DNA from: Chitinophaga caseinilytica
GTDB taxonomy: Bacteria; Bacteroidota; Bacteroidia; Chitinophagales; Chitinophagaceae
Assembly (NCBI RefSeq): GCF_038396765.1
Contig: NZ_CP150096.1
Span: forward strand, 6,453,701 to 6,517,700
Length of the DNA stretch: 64,000 bases
Direction of reading: 5' to 3'
Shown: in pieces, positions 7,442-15,659 of the stretch
Numbering within the stretch: the first letter of the stretch is position 1
Layout: every line of letters starts with the position of its first letter
The notes under the pieces: model-generated
What the model was told of the DNA's origin: nothing
The model's input: only the letters and a program-made list of their open reading frames with translations
Database searches by the model: none
Position numbers and translations under genes: made by a program

Positions 7442-8878
7442 TCAGGGGAAAATGCCCAGCTGCTCATAAGCGGCGCCTACCTTGTCGATAGCGCATACGT
7501 AAGCGGCGGTACGCATGTCCTTGATTTTTTTATGTTCGAGGGATTTTTCGCGCACTTCGTGGAGGGCGGTGATCATGGTTTCTTCCAGGCCGGAATATAC
7601 CAAGTCTACTTCGTCGGCACCGTGCGCGATGAATTTCCTTTCTTTCTCGGATACTTTTTTGCCGGTCAGTTCTTCGATCTGGCCGAGGATGTGGATGTTC
7701 ATGTTTTCGTCGAAGCGTTTGCCGAGGCGGCCGTAACGCACGTGGCTGAGGTTTTTCAGCCATTCGAAGTAAGACACGGTAACGCCGCCGGCGTTGAGGA
7801 ACATATCGGGTACAACGATCACGCCTTTTTTGGCGAGGATGTCGTCTGCTTCGGGAGTGAGGGGGCCGTTGGCGGCTTCGCCGATGATCTTCGCTTTGAT
7901 TTTGGGTGCATTTTCAGCGTGGATCACATTTTCGAGGGCGGCGGGGATGAGGATATCGCATTCCACTTCGAGGCCATCGGTGTTCTTTTTCAGGTTTTTG
8001 GCGCCGGGGAAGCCGGTGATGGAGCCGGTTTCCATTTTGTGTTTCAGCACGGCGTCGGGGTCGAGGCCTTTGTGATTGTAGATGGCGCCATCCCATTCGA
8101 TGAGGCATACTACTTTGGAGCCGGCTTCATGGAAGTATTTGGCGGCGTGGTAGCCCACGTTGCCCATACCCTGAACGGCTACGGTTTTGCCTTCGAGGCC
8201 GGGCTCGAGGCCGATGCGTTTCATATCTTCCTTCACGTTGCAGAGCTCGCGCAGGCCGTAGAACACACCGAGGCCGGTGGCTTCCTTGCGACCGCGAACA
8301 CCGCCCTGGGACACGGGTTTGCCGGTCACGCAGCCGTAGCCGTCGATCTCTCCGGGGCGGAGGCTCATGTAGGTGTCGAGGATCCAGCTCATTTCGCGTT
8401 CGCCGGTACCGTAGTCGGGGGCGGGAACGTCGATACCGGGGCCGATGAAGTTTTTCTTCACGAGTTCGGCGGTGTACCGGCGGGTGATATTTTCGAGCTG
8501 GAAGGGGGTGTAGTTACGGGGATTGATGCGGATGCCGCCTTTCGCGCCGCCGAAGGGCACGTTTACGATGGCGCATTTGTAGGTCATGAGTGCGGCGAGG
8601 GCCATCACTTCGTCCTGGTTCACTTCGTCGCTGAAGCGGATCCCGCCTTTACAGGGCAGCTTGTGATGGGAGTGCTGCACACGGTATGCCTCGATCACTT
8701 CGATCCCGTCGCCCACGCGAACGGGGAATTTCATGCGGTATACGGCGTTACAGGCTTTGATCTGCTCCAGGATGCCATTCTCCCATTTGGTGAATTGCGC
8801 AGCCTTGTCGAAACTCATTTCCACGCTGTGGAAGAAGTTATAATGCGGTTCTTGCGTCAGCGCTTTTGCTTTAGCCAT
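7442..8878 (-). CDS. gdhA: glutamate dehydrogenase (Glu/Leu/Phe/Val dehydrogenase family)
   Basis: 478 residues. It interconverts glutamate and 2-oxoglutarate plus ammonia in the cytoplasm. The substrate-site lysine motif PCKGGIRF, the catalytic-region GGAKGGIRINP, and PDYGTGEREM are clear, followed by a Rossmann segment with VQGMGNVG, and LNAGGVTVSYFEW near the C-terminus. The length is about 50 residues over the shortest bacterial forms because of loops and a helical tail. The Rossmann residues favour NAD, but cofactor choice is not certain. It follows ccmD on the same strand with 66 nt between and has its own terminator. Confidence 0.93.
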   Translation of the reverse strand: MAKAKALTQEPHYNFFHSVEMSFDKAAQFTKWENGILEQIKACNAVYRMKFPVRVGDGIEVIEAYRVQHSHHKLPCKGGIRFSDEVNQDEVMALAALMTYKCAIVNVPFGGAKGGIRINPRNYTPFQLENITRRYTAELVKKNFIGPGIDVPAPDYGTGEREMSWILDTYMSLRPGEIDGYGCVTGKPVSQGGVRGRKEATGLGVFYGLRELCNVKEDMKRIGLEPGLEGKTVAVQGMGNVGYHAAKYFHEAGSKVVCLIEWDGAIYNHKGLDPDAVLKHKMETGSITGFPGAKNLKKNTDGLEVECDILIPAALENVIHAENAPKIKAKIIGEAANGPLTPEADDILAKKGVIVVPDMFLNAGGVTVSYFEWLKNLSHVRYGRLGKRFDENMNIHILGQIEELTGKKVSEKERKFIAHGADEVDLVYSGLEETMITALHEVREKSLEHKKIKDMRTAAYVCAIDKVGAAYEQLGIFP

Positions 8879-8944
8879 AAAAAACGGTTTAGATATGTTG
8901 TTTTGGTGTTGTAAGCAGACTTGTATTTGGGGCGGCGTAGCGGG

Positions 8945-9202
8945 CTATTTTTCTTTTTCGAGCCTGGAGATCTTCCGGTCGAGCCGGACGAGGTAGATCG
9001 TGATACAGCTGAAGATGATCACCAGAATGCCCACGGCCACATAAATTTTGCTGTTGCTGCGGAAAAACTCGTTCACGGGACCGGTCTCGGTATTTTGCTG
9101 GGTAGCAGCCTGTTGTACGGTTTCGGCGCTTTCCTGGCCGAAAACGGCGGTTACGAGCAGCATGAGAGCGGTGAAAATGGAAAAGGATATTCTGTTAACC
9201 AT
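8945..9202 (-). CDS. ccmD: CcmD-like haem-export accessory protein
   Basis: 85 residues from the ATG at 9202; a longer open frame upstream merely shadows ccmC. An N-terminal signal-like hydrophobic segment (ISFSIFTALMLLVTAVFG) is followed by a polar stretch, then one strong transmembrane helix (IYVAVGILVIIFSCITIYLV) and a basic end (RLDRKISRLEKEK). This topology and its position directly after ccmC, with an 8-nt overlap, fit CcmD, the small membrane protein that helps release haem-loaded CcmE. Bacteroidota CcmD proteins carry an extra N-terminal hydrophobic part like this one. Identification rests on topology and context more than on sequence. Confidence 0.75.
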   Translation of the reverse strand: MVNRISFSIFTALMLLVTAVFGQESAETVQQAATQQNTETGPVNEFFRSNSKIYVAVGILVIIFSCITIYLVRLDRKISRLEKEK

Positions 9203-9860
9203 GAAGGATATTTTTAAGAGCCAATCTTTTATAACGGTTGCGAAGGGTGTAGATCCAGATGCCGAGGAGCGTGAAGCCGATGAAGGCGGGCCAGAGCACC
9301 ATTTTGATAGTGCCGGCGGTGTCTTTATCGCTGAAGCCGGGGCTGCTGGCGCTTCCCGGGTGAAGGGAATCCACCGTTCGGGGGATGATGTAAGTGAGGG
9401 GGATGAGCAGGGCGAAGGCGAAAACATTGTAGATCGCCGAAACGCGGGCCCTTTTGTCGATATCGGTGAACGACATGCGGAGCACCAGGTACGCCATGTA
9501 GATCGCCAGGGCGATGGCGGTGGTCATCTGCTTGGGATCGTTCACGATGGTGCCGCCCCAGGTATAGGTGGCCCAGAGCATGCCGGTCAGGAACCCCATC
9601 ACACCGAACAGTACGCCAACGCTACCGGCGCTGGAAGCGCGGACGTCCCTTTTGAGATCGTTGGTTGCGAGGTACCATATGGAATTTACGACGGAGATCG
9701 TGAGCAGGGTATACATTGCCATCCACATCGGCAAGTGAAAGAAGATGCTGCGGGCAGCCTGCTGGTTGTTGCCGATCACCGGCACCGGGACCATGAACCC
9801 TCCGATGATCACATAAAGGAGCAACATCACGGAGAGTATTTTCCACCAATTTCTAGCCAT
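9195..9860 (-). CDS. ccmC: cytochrome c biogenesis haem exporter CcmC
   Basis: 221 residues and six hydrophobic segments. The tryptophan-rich haem-handling motif lies in WATYTWGGTIVNDPK (residues 95-110), with flanking histidine in FFHLPMWM; both are CcmC/CcsA hallmarks. CcmC presents haem to CcmE at the outer face of the inner membrane for c-type cytochromes. The ATG at 9860 is preceded by a well-formed promoter (9884-9914), so it can be expressed apart from ccmB. The stop overlaps the ccmD start by 8 nt, implying coupled translation. Confidence 0.92.
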   Translation of the reverse strand: MARNWWKILSVMLLLYVIIGGFMVPVPVIGNNQQAARSIFFHLPMWMAMYTLLTISVVNSIWYLATNDLKRDVRASSAGSVGVLFGVMGFLTGMLWATYTWGGTIVNDPKQMTTAIALAIYMAYLVLRMSFTDIDKRARVSAIYNVFAFALLIPLTYIIPRTVDSLHPGSASSPGFSDKDTAGTIKMVLWPAFIGFTLLGIWIYTLRNRYKRLALKNILHG

Positions 9861-9883
9861 TACTCAAATTGAAATATTGGGGG

Positions 9884-9914
9884 CAAACCTACACGATTCT
9901 CCGCTAACGGCAAA
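9884..9914 (-). promoter_or_regulatory. candidate ccmC promoter (TTTG-19-TAGGTTTG)
   Basis: Minus strand: -33 TTTG (9914-9911), a 19-bp spacer and -7 TAGGTTTG (9891-9884), a full match to the Bacteroidota consensus. The ccmC ATG begins 23 nt downstream of the -7 box. Confidence 0.65.
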
Positions 9915-9996
9915 GCAAATTGCGGATTTTGATGAACCTGCAAAGCATCCGTTCCGCATTGAATAATCCGCACCCCGGAAGGTATTTTGTTAAAAA

Positions 9997-10659
9997 TTAT
10001 TCTTTCCAGAGGAAGGGGAAGAGGATGAGCGCCAGCGCCACCACCAGCAGGTCCATCCCCGCCAGCATGAGGAACATCCCCCCCAGCCCCGGCTGCACCA
10101 CCGGCGAAAACGCGCTCTGGGAAACGTTGCTGAGCAAAATCAGGATGGGCATGATCAGTGGGAAACCCATGATCGCCATCAGCGCCGCATTCTGGCTCGC
10201 CTGCGCCGCAATGGCCGCCAGCATGGTAAACAGCAGGCTCAGGCTCACTCCGCCCAGGAGCACCACCCCCAGGAAATACCAGGGCTTCACCAGGGGGTTG
10301 CCCAGGAACATCATGCAGCAAAGCAGCGTCACCGCGCTGAACAACAGCATCAGCAACACATTGTAAATCAGCTTCGCCGCGATGAAATAACGGGGGTGTA
10401 CCAACGAATAAAAGTACAACAGCCGCCCCCGGCTCTCCTGCAAAAAACTCTTCGCCACCGCATTCACGCACACAAACAACTGCACCACCCAGAACAACGC
10501 ATTCCACATCCGCTCCTCCGGCTCCCGCACCATCAGATTGATGACGAACACCGTCGAGAAAACATACAGGAGTATGCCGAAAAGAGCGTGGCGCTGGCGC
10601 CATTCGAGCAGCACATCCTTGCGGACCAGTGCGTAAATCTGGGAAATGGGACTTTTCAC
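9997..10659 (-). CDS. ccmB: haem exporter membrane protein CcmB
   Basis: 220 residues with six predicted membrane helices. The N-terminal cytoplasmic segment ALVRKDVLLEWRQRHA and the later LLYFYSLVHPRYFIAAKLIYN are typical of CcmB, the permease half of the CcmAB ABC transporter that drives release of haem-charged CcmE. The start codon is GTG at 10659. The ATPase partner CcmA is not in the window, so it must lie elsewhere in the genome or be replaced. A 136-nt gap with its own promoter separates ccmB from ccmC. The -7 box overlapping the divergent accC region is only 5 nt from the start. Confidence 0.9.
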   Translation of the reverse strand: MKSPISQIYALVRKDVLLEWRQRHALFGILLYVFSTVFVINLMVREPEERMWNALFWVVQLFVCVNAVAKSFLQESRGRLLYFYSLVHPRYFIAAKLIYNVLLMLLFSAVTLLCCMMFLGNPLVKPWYFLGVVLLGGVSLSLLFTMLAAIAAQASQNAALMAIMGFPLIMPILILLSNVSQSAFSPVVQPGLGGMFLMLAGMDLLVVALALILFPFLWKE

Positions 10660-10664
10660 AAAGG

Positions 10665-10678
10665 CAAAGATAACTTTG
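10665..10678. promoter_or_regulatory. symmetric divergent promoter element between ccmB and accC
   Basis: CAAAGATAACTTTG reads as TATCTTTG on the minus strand (toward ccmB) and TAACTTTG on the plus strand (toward accC), so two -7 boxes share the central TA. For accC an alternative is TTTG (10675-10678), a 21-bp spacer and TAACTTTA (10700-10707), one base off consensus. Confidence 0.5.
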
Positions 10679-10731
10679 ATCCGCCAATTTGAAATCCATT
10701 AACTTTAGCGTTTTATCGCAATGCCAAGCAT

Positions 10732-12222
10732 ATGAAGAAAATCGTTGTCGCCAACCGGGGAGAGATCGCACTGCGCGTCATGCGCTCTGCCCGCGAGATG
10801 GGAATCGCTACCGTAGCCGTTTATTCTGAAGCCGACCGTACCATGCCGTTCGTTCAATATGCAGACGAAGCCGTGTGCATCGGCCCCGCCCCTTCTTCGC
10901 AGAGCTATCTGCTGGGCGACCGGATCATCGAAGTAGCGAAATCCACCGGCGCCGACGCCATCCATCCCGGTTACGGCTTCCTCAGCGAAAACGCGAAATT
11001 CGCACAGGCCGTGGCCGACGCAGGGCTCATCTTCATCGGGCCTTCCGCTTCCAGCATTGAGACCATGGGCAGCAAACTCGCCGCCAAACAGGCCGCGCAG
11101 AAATTCGGCGTACCCATGGTGCCCGGCACCGAAACGCCCCTCACGAGCATCGACGAAGCAAGGGAAGTGGTCAAAAAAACCGGGTTCCCCATTCTTATCA
11201 AGGCCTCCGCAGGCGGCGGCGGCAAAGGCATGCGCGTGGTGGAAAAAGAAAGTGAACTGGAAGAACAGATCAGGCTGGCCAAAAGCGAAGCCCTCAGCGC
11301 CTTCGGCGACGATGCCGTTTTCATCGAAAAATATGTGGGATCGCCCCGGCATATCGAGATCCAGGTGTTGGGAGACCAGCACGGCAACGTGGTGTACCTC
11401 TTCGAAAGGGAATGCTCCATCCAGCGGCGGCACCAAAAACTGATCGAAGAAGCCCCCTCCTCCTGCCTCACCCCGGACATCCGCCAGGCCATGGGCCAGT
11501 GCGCGGTAGACGTGGCGCGCGCCTGTAATTATTATGGCGCAGGAACGGTGGAATTTCTCGTCGACGAAAAACTGAATTTCTATTTCCTCGAAATGAATAC
11601 CCGCCTGCAGGTGGAACACCCCGTCACGGAAATGATCACGGGGCTCGACCTGGTGAAGGAACAAATCCGCGTAGCCCGCGGAGAAAAACTCCCTTTCGGG
11701 CAGAACGACTTGAAAATCAACGGTCACGCGATCGAGCTGCGGCTTTGCGCGGAAGATCCGGCCAATAACTTCCTCCCCGACACCGGCAGGCTGGAAACCT
11801 ACATCCGGCCGCAGGGCCCCGGCGTGCGGGTTGACGATGGGTATGAAGCGGGGATGGACATCCCCATTTTCTACGACCCCATGATCTCCAAACTGATCGC
11901 CTGGGGGGCAGACCGGGAAGAAGCGCGCCTGCGGCTGATCCGCGCCATCGACGAATACCGGGTTACAGGTATTAAGACCACCTTGCCTTTCGGCCGGTGG
12001 GCATTGCAACAGACGCCGTTCATCGACGGGAATTTCGATACGAATTTCATCGGCCGTTATTTTACGCCACAGGCGCTCGACGCCTCGCCCGACGATGAAG
12101 CCGCCCGCGCAGCCGCCATCCTGGCCGCCGTTCTTTGGGAACAGCCCGCTGCGGCCCCATTACAGGTGAACGGCAGCGGGAAAGCCCCGTCGCGGTGGAA
12201 ACAGCGGAGAAAAGCGCGTTGA
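10732..12222 (+). CDS. accC: biotin carboxylase subunit of an acetyl/propionyl-CoA carboxylase
   Basis: 496 residues. It carboxylates biotin on the carrier protein, using ATP and bicarbonate, for fatty-acid synthesis or propionyl-CoA use. The N-terminal VVANRGEIALRVMRSARE, the ATP-grasp loop KASAGGGGKGMR, EKYVGSPRHIEIQVLGD, and the catalytic EMNTRLQVEHPVTE are intact. The segment IPIFYDPMISKLI resembles acyl-CoA carboxylase alpha subunits more than E. coli AccC. A 45-residue tail (ending in a Trp-Lys/Arg cluster) carries no biotinyl domain (no AMKM). No accB, accA or accD lies next to it, so which acyl-CoA it serves is open. Confidence 0.88.
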   Translation: MKKIVVANRGEIALRVMRSAREMGIATVAVYSEADRTMPFVQYADEAVCIGPAPSSQSYLLGDRIIEVAKSTGADAIHPGYGFLSENAKFAQAVADAGLIFIGPSASSIETMGSKLAAKQAAQKFGVPMVPGTETPLTSIDEAREVVKKTGFPILIKASAGGGGKGMRVVEKESELEEQIRLAKSEALSAFGDDAVFIEKYVGSPRHIEIQVLGDQHGNVVYLFERECSIQRRHQKLIEEAPSSCLTPDIRQAMGQCAVDVARACNYYGAGTVEFLVDEKLNFYFLEMNTRLQVEHPVTEMITGLDLVKEQIRVARGEKLPFGQNDLKINGHAIELRLCAEDPANNFLPDTGRLETYIRPQGPGVRVDDGYEAGMDIPIFYDPMISKLIAWGADREEARLRLIRAIDEYRVTGIKTTLPFGRWALQQTPFIDGNFDTNFIGRYFTPQALDASPDDEAARAAAILAAVLWEQPAAAPLQVNGSGKAPSRWKQRRKAR

Positions 12223-12282
12223 TCCGCGGCAAAAGGGATGTTAAAACCCGTATTCCGGCTGGAAGAATTCCTTTTTCGTTCG

Positions 12283-12290
12283 TAGCTTTG
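12283..12290 (+). promoter_or_regulatory. candidate -7 box (TAGCTTTG) for the GtrA gene
   Basis: A full TAnnTTTG match 14 nt ahead of the GtrA ATG. No clear TTTG is seen at the -33 distance, so support is partial. Confidence 0.4.
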
Positions 12291-12304
12291 CCCCGTTTTT
12301 TACG

Positions 12305-12829
12305 ATGAAGCAGTTGATTTTACATATCCTGGCCTTTTTCTACCGGCCATTCGCGAAGGTGATGCCCTTCCAGACCTTCCGTTACCTGGCATGCGGCGGG
12401 GGCAATACCGTGCTGGATATTTTCCTGTTTTTCGTTTTTTACAATTTCGTGCTGAAGAAAGAAGTGGTGCAATTGCCATTCATTGCGCTGAGCCCGCACA
12501 TTGCGGCGGTGTTCATGGCTTTCCTGGTGAGCTTCCCGACAGGGTTCCTGTTAAATAAATACATCGTTTTCTCCGACTCCAATCTTCGCGGGCGGGTGCA
12601 GCTGGCCAGGTACTTTTTGCTGGTGGCGGTTTGCCTGTTGATGAATTACGTGCTGATGAAGCTTTTCGTGGACTACTGCGGCTTCTATCCCACCATCAGC
12701 AAAATCCTTACTACGGCCGTTGTCGTATGTTTCAGTTACATCACGCAGAAGAAATTCACGTTCAAGGTGAAAGTAGACCCCGAAAGCCTTGCGGAAACGG
12801 AGGCTCAGGCATCTTCTCCCAGCGCGTAA
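12305..12829 (+). CDS. GtrA family membrane protein
   Basis: 174 residues with four membrane helices in two hairpins. The first helix pair contains the family pattern [15 protein letters not shown]; the second loop has [14 protein letters not shown], and the C-terminal helix ends in [10 protein letters not shown], all GtrA marks. Members move or help flip polyprenyl-phosphate sugars across the inner membrane for surface glycans. It stands alone here, upstream of the nucleotide-sugar operon by 3 kb. The last 25 nt overlap the end of tdk on the opposite strand, encoding a low-complexity Glu/Ala/Ser tail. Confidence 0.85.
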   Translation: MKQLILHILAFFYRPFAKVMPFQTFRYLACGGGNTVLDIFLFFVFYNFVLKKEVVQLPFIALSPHIAAVFMAFLVSFPTGFLLNKYIVFSDSNLRGRVQLARYFLLVAVCLLMNYVLMKLFVDYCGFYPTISKILTTAVVVCFSYITQKKFTFKVKVDPESLAETEAQASSPSA

Positions 12830-13380
12830 CAATGACGGCACCGGGGCTCGTAGTGGTCCTTTTCACCCAGTAAAACCGTTTGCGATCCGACAGATTTCCG
12901 GTAGGAATGTGTCGCAATGTTACCGCATCGCACACAAATGGCATGTAGTTTGGTGATATAGTCGGCCTTTGCAAGCAAGGCAGGGATGGGCCCGAAAGGT
13001 TGCCCGCGGAAGTCCATATCAAGGCCCGCCACGATGACACGGATGCCCTGGAGCGCCAGCTGGTCGCACACATTGGGTAACTCGGCGTCAAAGAACTGGG
13101 CTTCGTCGATACCGACTACGTCTACCCCCTGCCCCAGCAGCAGGATTTGTTGCGAACTTTCGACGGGTGTGGAAAGGATACGCGATTCGTTGTGAGACAC
13201 GATATGTTCATGATCGTACCGGACGTCCATCGCAGGTTTAAAAATCTCGACGGTCAGGTTAGCGATCTTCGCCCGTTTCAGCCGGCGGATCAGTTCTTCC
13301 GTTTTACCGGAAAACATCGATCCGCAAATCACTTCGATCCATCCTCTCCGGCCTCCTGTAAGCGAAGGTTCAATAAACAT
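12805..13380 (-). CDS. tdk: thymidine kinase
   Basis: 191 residues, type II (bacterial/human TK1-like) thymidine kinase, which phosphorylates thymidine with ATP for dTMP salvage. The P-loop [11 protein letters not shown], Walker B-like [10 protein letters not shown], and the thymidine-site loop with zinc cysteines (CVRC and, near the C-terminus, CRHC) are present. The ATG at 13380 gives a 16-residue lead before the P-loop strand, normal for the family. The 3' end overlaps the GtrA gene tail-to-tail by 25 nt. The 115-nt AT-rich gap upstream probably holds the promoters for tdk and for the divergent gene. Confidence 0.95.
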   Translation of the reverse strand: MFIEPSLTGGRRGWIEVICGSMFSGKTEELIRRLKRAKIANLTVEIFKPAMDVRYDHEHIVSHNESRILSTPVESSQQILLLGQGVDVVGIDEAQFFDAELPNVCDQLALQGIRVIVAGLDMDFRGQPFGPIPALLAKADYITKLHAICVRCGNIATHSYRKSVGSQTVLLGEKDHYEPRCRHCYALGEDA

Positions 13381-13495
13381 ATTGTACTATTTTGATAAAC
13401 AAGTGGTTAAAAAATTATAACTTAGTTGCAAATAAAATAATTTTTTGCGGACTACGTTATCATCACAGATTTACGGAACAAAATTCAATTAACGC

Positions 13496-14332
13496 ATGGA
13501 AAAGATATATGCCTTAATTGACAAACTGCAGGAACTGAAGAACTCGGCCGGCAGTTTGCAATCCATGTCCTACTATACACAGTTGCTGCAGGCGGAGATC
13601 CTCCACCAGCGGAACCTTCAGAAACAACAGGAGCACGCTTCCCATGGTCACGTTGCAGTGATCATGCCGGCGCACGTCCATGTTGCGGAACATATCCCTG
13701 AACCGGTTCCCGCTCCCCCGCCTCCCGCACCTGTTCCCGCTGCACCTGCCGCGGTTGCGTCTCCCATTGCGGCGCCGTCTTCAAACGGCCATACCAATGG
13801 GTACGCGCCCGACCGTGTGCCGGTGAAACAGCCCACGCGCCCTTCGGAGAAACCCGCCGCCAGCGCCACTCTTTTCGATCCTCCCGCGCCAGCGCAGCCT
13901 GTACAACAACCCGTGCAACAGCCTGTCCAACAACAGCCTGTGCAGCCGCAACCCGTTCAGCAGCAGCCTGTTCCGGCGCCCGAAGGCAACGGCATCCGCC
14001 GCGATCTCAACGAGTTGGTAGGCAAGCCTGCCGCTTCGCTGAACGACCGCTTCAGCAGTAAAAACATGGAAGTGGGAGAAAAGATCGGCAATATGGGCGT
14101 GCCCGACCTGAAAAGCGCGATCGGGATCAACGATAAGTTCCAGTTCATGCAGGAACTTTTCCGCGGCGATAAAGACCATTACGAGCGTTCGGTGAAAACC
14201 ATCAACGAATGCCAGTCGCTGCAGGAAGCGGAATACTGGATCGAACGGGAGCTGAAGATCAAGCTGGGATGGGACGAATCCGATGCCGTGGCGCAGCACT
14301 TCTACTCGCTCGTCAGGAAGCGTTTTTCCTGA
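13496..14332 (+). CDS. conserved protein of unknown function with Pro/Gln-rich linker
   Basis: 278 residues in three parts. Residues 1-48 are helical, probably coiled (MEKIYALIDKLQELKN). Residues 55-165 are low-complexity Pro/Ala/Gln, with PVQQ repeated several times at 135-159. Residues 166-278 are a compact conserved-looking domain with LNDRF, IGINDKFQFMQELFRGD, HYERSVKTIN and AEYWIERELKIKLGW, which I associate with conserved Bacteroidota proteins of no known role. There is no signal peptide or membrane helix, so it is cytoplasmic. The plan (N-terminal oligomer helix, flexible linker, C-terminal binding domain) suggests an adaptor or scaffold. The 3' end overlaps waaA by 31 nt on the opposite strand. 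Confidence 0.85.
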   Translation: MEKIYALIDKLQELKNSAGSLQSMSYYTQLLQAEILHQRNLQKQQEHASHGHVAVIMPAHVHVAEHIPEPVPAPPPPAPVPAAPAAVASPIAAPSSNGHTNGYAPDRVPVKQPTRPSEKPAASATLFDPPAPAQPVQQPVQQPVQQQPVQPQPVQQQPVPAPEGNGIRRDLNELVGKPAASLNDRFSSKNMEVGEKIGNMGVPDLKSAIGINDKFQFMQELFRGDKDHYERSVKTINECQSLQEAEYWIERELKIKLGWDESDAVAQHFYSLVRKRFS

Positions 14333-15555
14333 ATATAGCCCATGATTTTCCCGGTTGCCCCCTTGTGGTCTTCCACAAAGCGGGCGGCGATTTCCGCGCT
14401 CTGCCCATAATAAAATGGATCGTTGAGCGCCGTGATCGCTTTCGACAGCTCATCGGCGTCCTTCACCACGATCGCCCCTCTCAGCTGCACGAGCATCATG
14501 GCTTCGTGGAACTGGTGGAATACGGGCCCGATGATCACCGGCCGGCCGTAAGTTGCCGGTTCCAGGAGGTTATGAATCCCCGCTTTCCCGAATCCCCCGC
14601 CCACATAAGCGATGCGGCCGTACCGGTACAGGGCGGACAGCATCCCCACATTATCGATCACCAGCACATCTGGCTGGCGGCCGTTCAGCTCGGAGTAACG
14701 TACGGCGTCGGGGAAAAGTGACTGAATTTTATCGAGATGGGCGGCATGGATCTCATGCGGCGCCAGCACCAGCTGACGGCCTTCCTTTCCGCCGCCATAC
14801 CACCATTTGGCCAGGGCTTCCTCATCCGCTTCCCAGGTACTGCCGGCCACGAGCACTTTTTCCACCCGCAGCGCCGCTTCGATAGCCGGCAACGTGACAG
14901 GGTGCTGGCGAAGCGCCCAGACCCGGTCGAACCGGGTATCTCCCGCCAACGTCACCTGCCGGATGCCGATGTTATGCAGCAGGGTGATGGAAGTTTCGTT
15001 CTGGACGAAGAGATGGTCCATTTTCCTGAGCAAACCCCTGAACATGCCGCCATATGGCTTGAAAAACAGCTGTTTATGCCGAAAAATCCCGGATATGAGC
15101 AGTACCGGTACCTGCCGGGCGTACAAGGCCTGCAGGAAATGGTACCAGAATTCGTATTTGATGAAAATAGCCAGTTGTGGGCGTACCTGGCCGAGGAACC
15201 GGGCTGCGTTGGCCGGGGTATCGAGCGGGAGATAGCAGATAAAATCCGCTCCCGGCCAGTTTTTGCGGACTTCATAGCCGGAAGGCGAAAAAAAGGTCAG
15301 CACGATGCGGTGATCGGGATATTCCGTTCGGAGGGCTTCCAGGATGGGCCTCCCCTGCTCGAATTCCCCCAGCGAGGCGGCGTGCACCCAAATAGCGGGT
15401 TTAGGGCTGGCCATGGCGGCTTCCAGTTCGGGCCAAAGCCGCTCCCGGCCTTCGATCCAGGCTTTCGCCTTTGCTTTTCCGGCCCTTGCGGCCAGTCCTA
15501 CCGCAGCCCGGTACATCCGGATGCCCATGTTATACAGAAAAATCGATACGCCCAC
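14302..15555 (-). CDS. waaA: 3-deoxy-D-manno-octulosonic acid (Kdo) transferase
   Basis: 417 residues. It adds Kdo from CMP-Kdo to lipid A at the inner face of the cytoplasmic membrane. A start is taken at GTG 15555, which keeps the N-terminal membrane-associated LYNMGIRMYR segment; an ATG at 15528 would cut into it. Family marks: IWVHAASLGEFEQGRPI (acceptor site), VLTFFSPSGYEV, LPLDTP, FIKYEFWYH, LLISGIFR, and the donor-site GGGFGKAGIHNLLEPATYGRPV. Typical length. It is divergent from the sugar operon with paired -7 boxes between, consistent with both serving the cell surface. Confidence 0.95.
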   Translation of the reverse strand: MGVSIFLYNMGIRMYRAAVGLAARAGKAKAKAWIEGRERLWPELEAAMASPKPAIWVHAASLGEFEQGRPILEALRTEYPDHRIVLTFFSPSGYEVRKNWPGADFICYLPLDTPANAARFLGQVRPQLAIFIKYEFWYHFLQALYARQVPVLLISGIFRHKQLFFKPYGGMFRGLLRKMDHLFVQNETSITLLHNIGIRQVTLAGDTRFDRVWALRQHPVTLPAIEAALRVEKVLVAGSTWEADEEALAKWWYGGGKEGRQLVLAPHEIHAAHLDKIQSLFPDAVRYSELNGRQPDVLVIDNVGMLSALYRYGRIAYVGGGFGKAGIHNLLEPATYGRPVIIGPVFHQFHEAMMLVQLRGAIVVKDADELSKAITALNDPFYYGQSAEIAARFVEDHKGATGKIMGYIQEKRFLTSE

Positions 15556-15593
15556 GTTATTGAACTTTAATCAGATAAAAACTATTTGCCCTG

Positions 15594-15601
15594 CAAAGAT
15601 A
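15594..15601 (-). promoter_or_regulatory. candidate waaA promoter (-7 TATCTTTG)
   Basis: Minus-strand TATCTTTG, with TTTG (15623-15620) 18 bp upstream as a -33 box. The waaA GTG is 38 nt downstream. Confidence 0.5.
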
Positions 15602-15627
15602 GTCTCTGCAGCCTAACCCAAAATTTG

Positions 15628-15635
15628 TAAATTTG
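15628..15635 (+). promoter_or_regulatory. candidate -7 box (TAAATTTG) of the nucleotide-sugar operon
   Basis: A full TAnnTTTG match 24 nt ahead of the ATG of the first operon gene and back to back with the waaA promoter. No TTTG is seen at the expected -33 distance. Confidence 0.45.
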
Positions 15636-15659
15636 CCCTCTCATAAAAAGACATCGTTC

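Noticed and set aside
7532..8914. A 460-codon plus-strand frame across gdhA.
   Set aside because: It is the complement of gdhA, Phe/Gly/Val-rich with no recognisable motif.
13900..13975. Repeated CAACAGCCTGT-like units as a CRISPR or DNA-level repeat array.
   Set aside because: They are coding repeats for a Pro-Val-Gln-Gln linker without spacers, and no cas gene is near.
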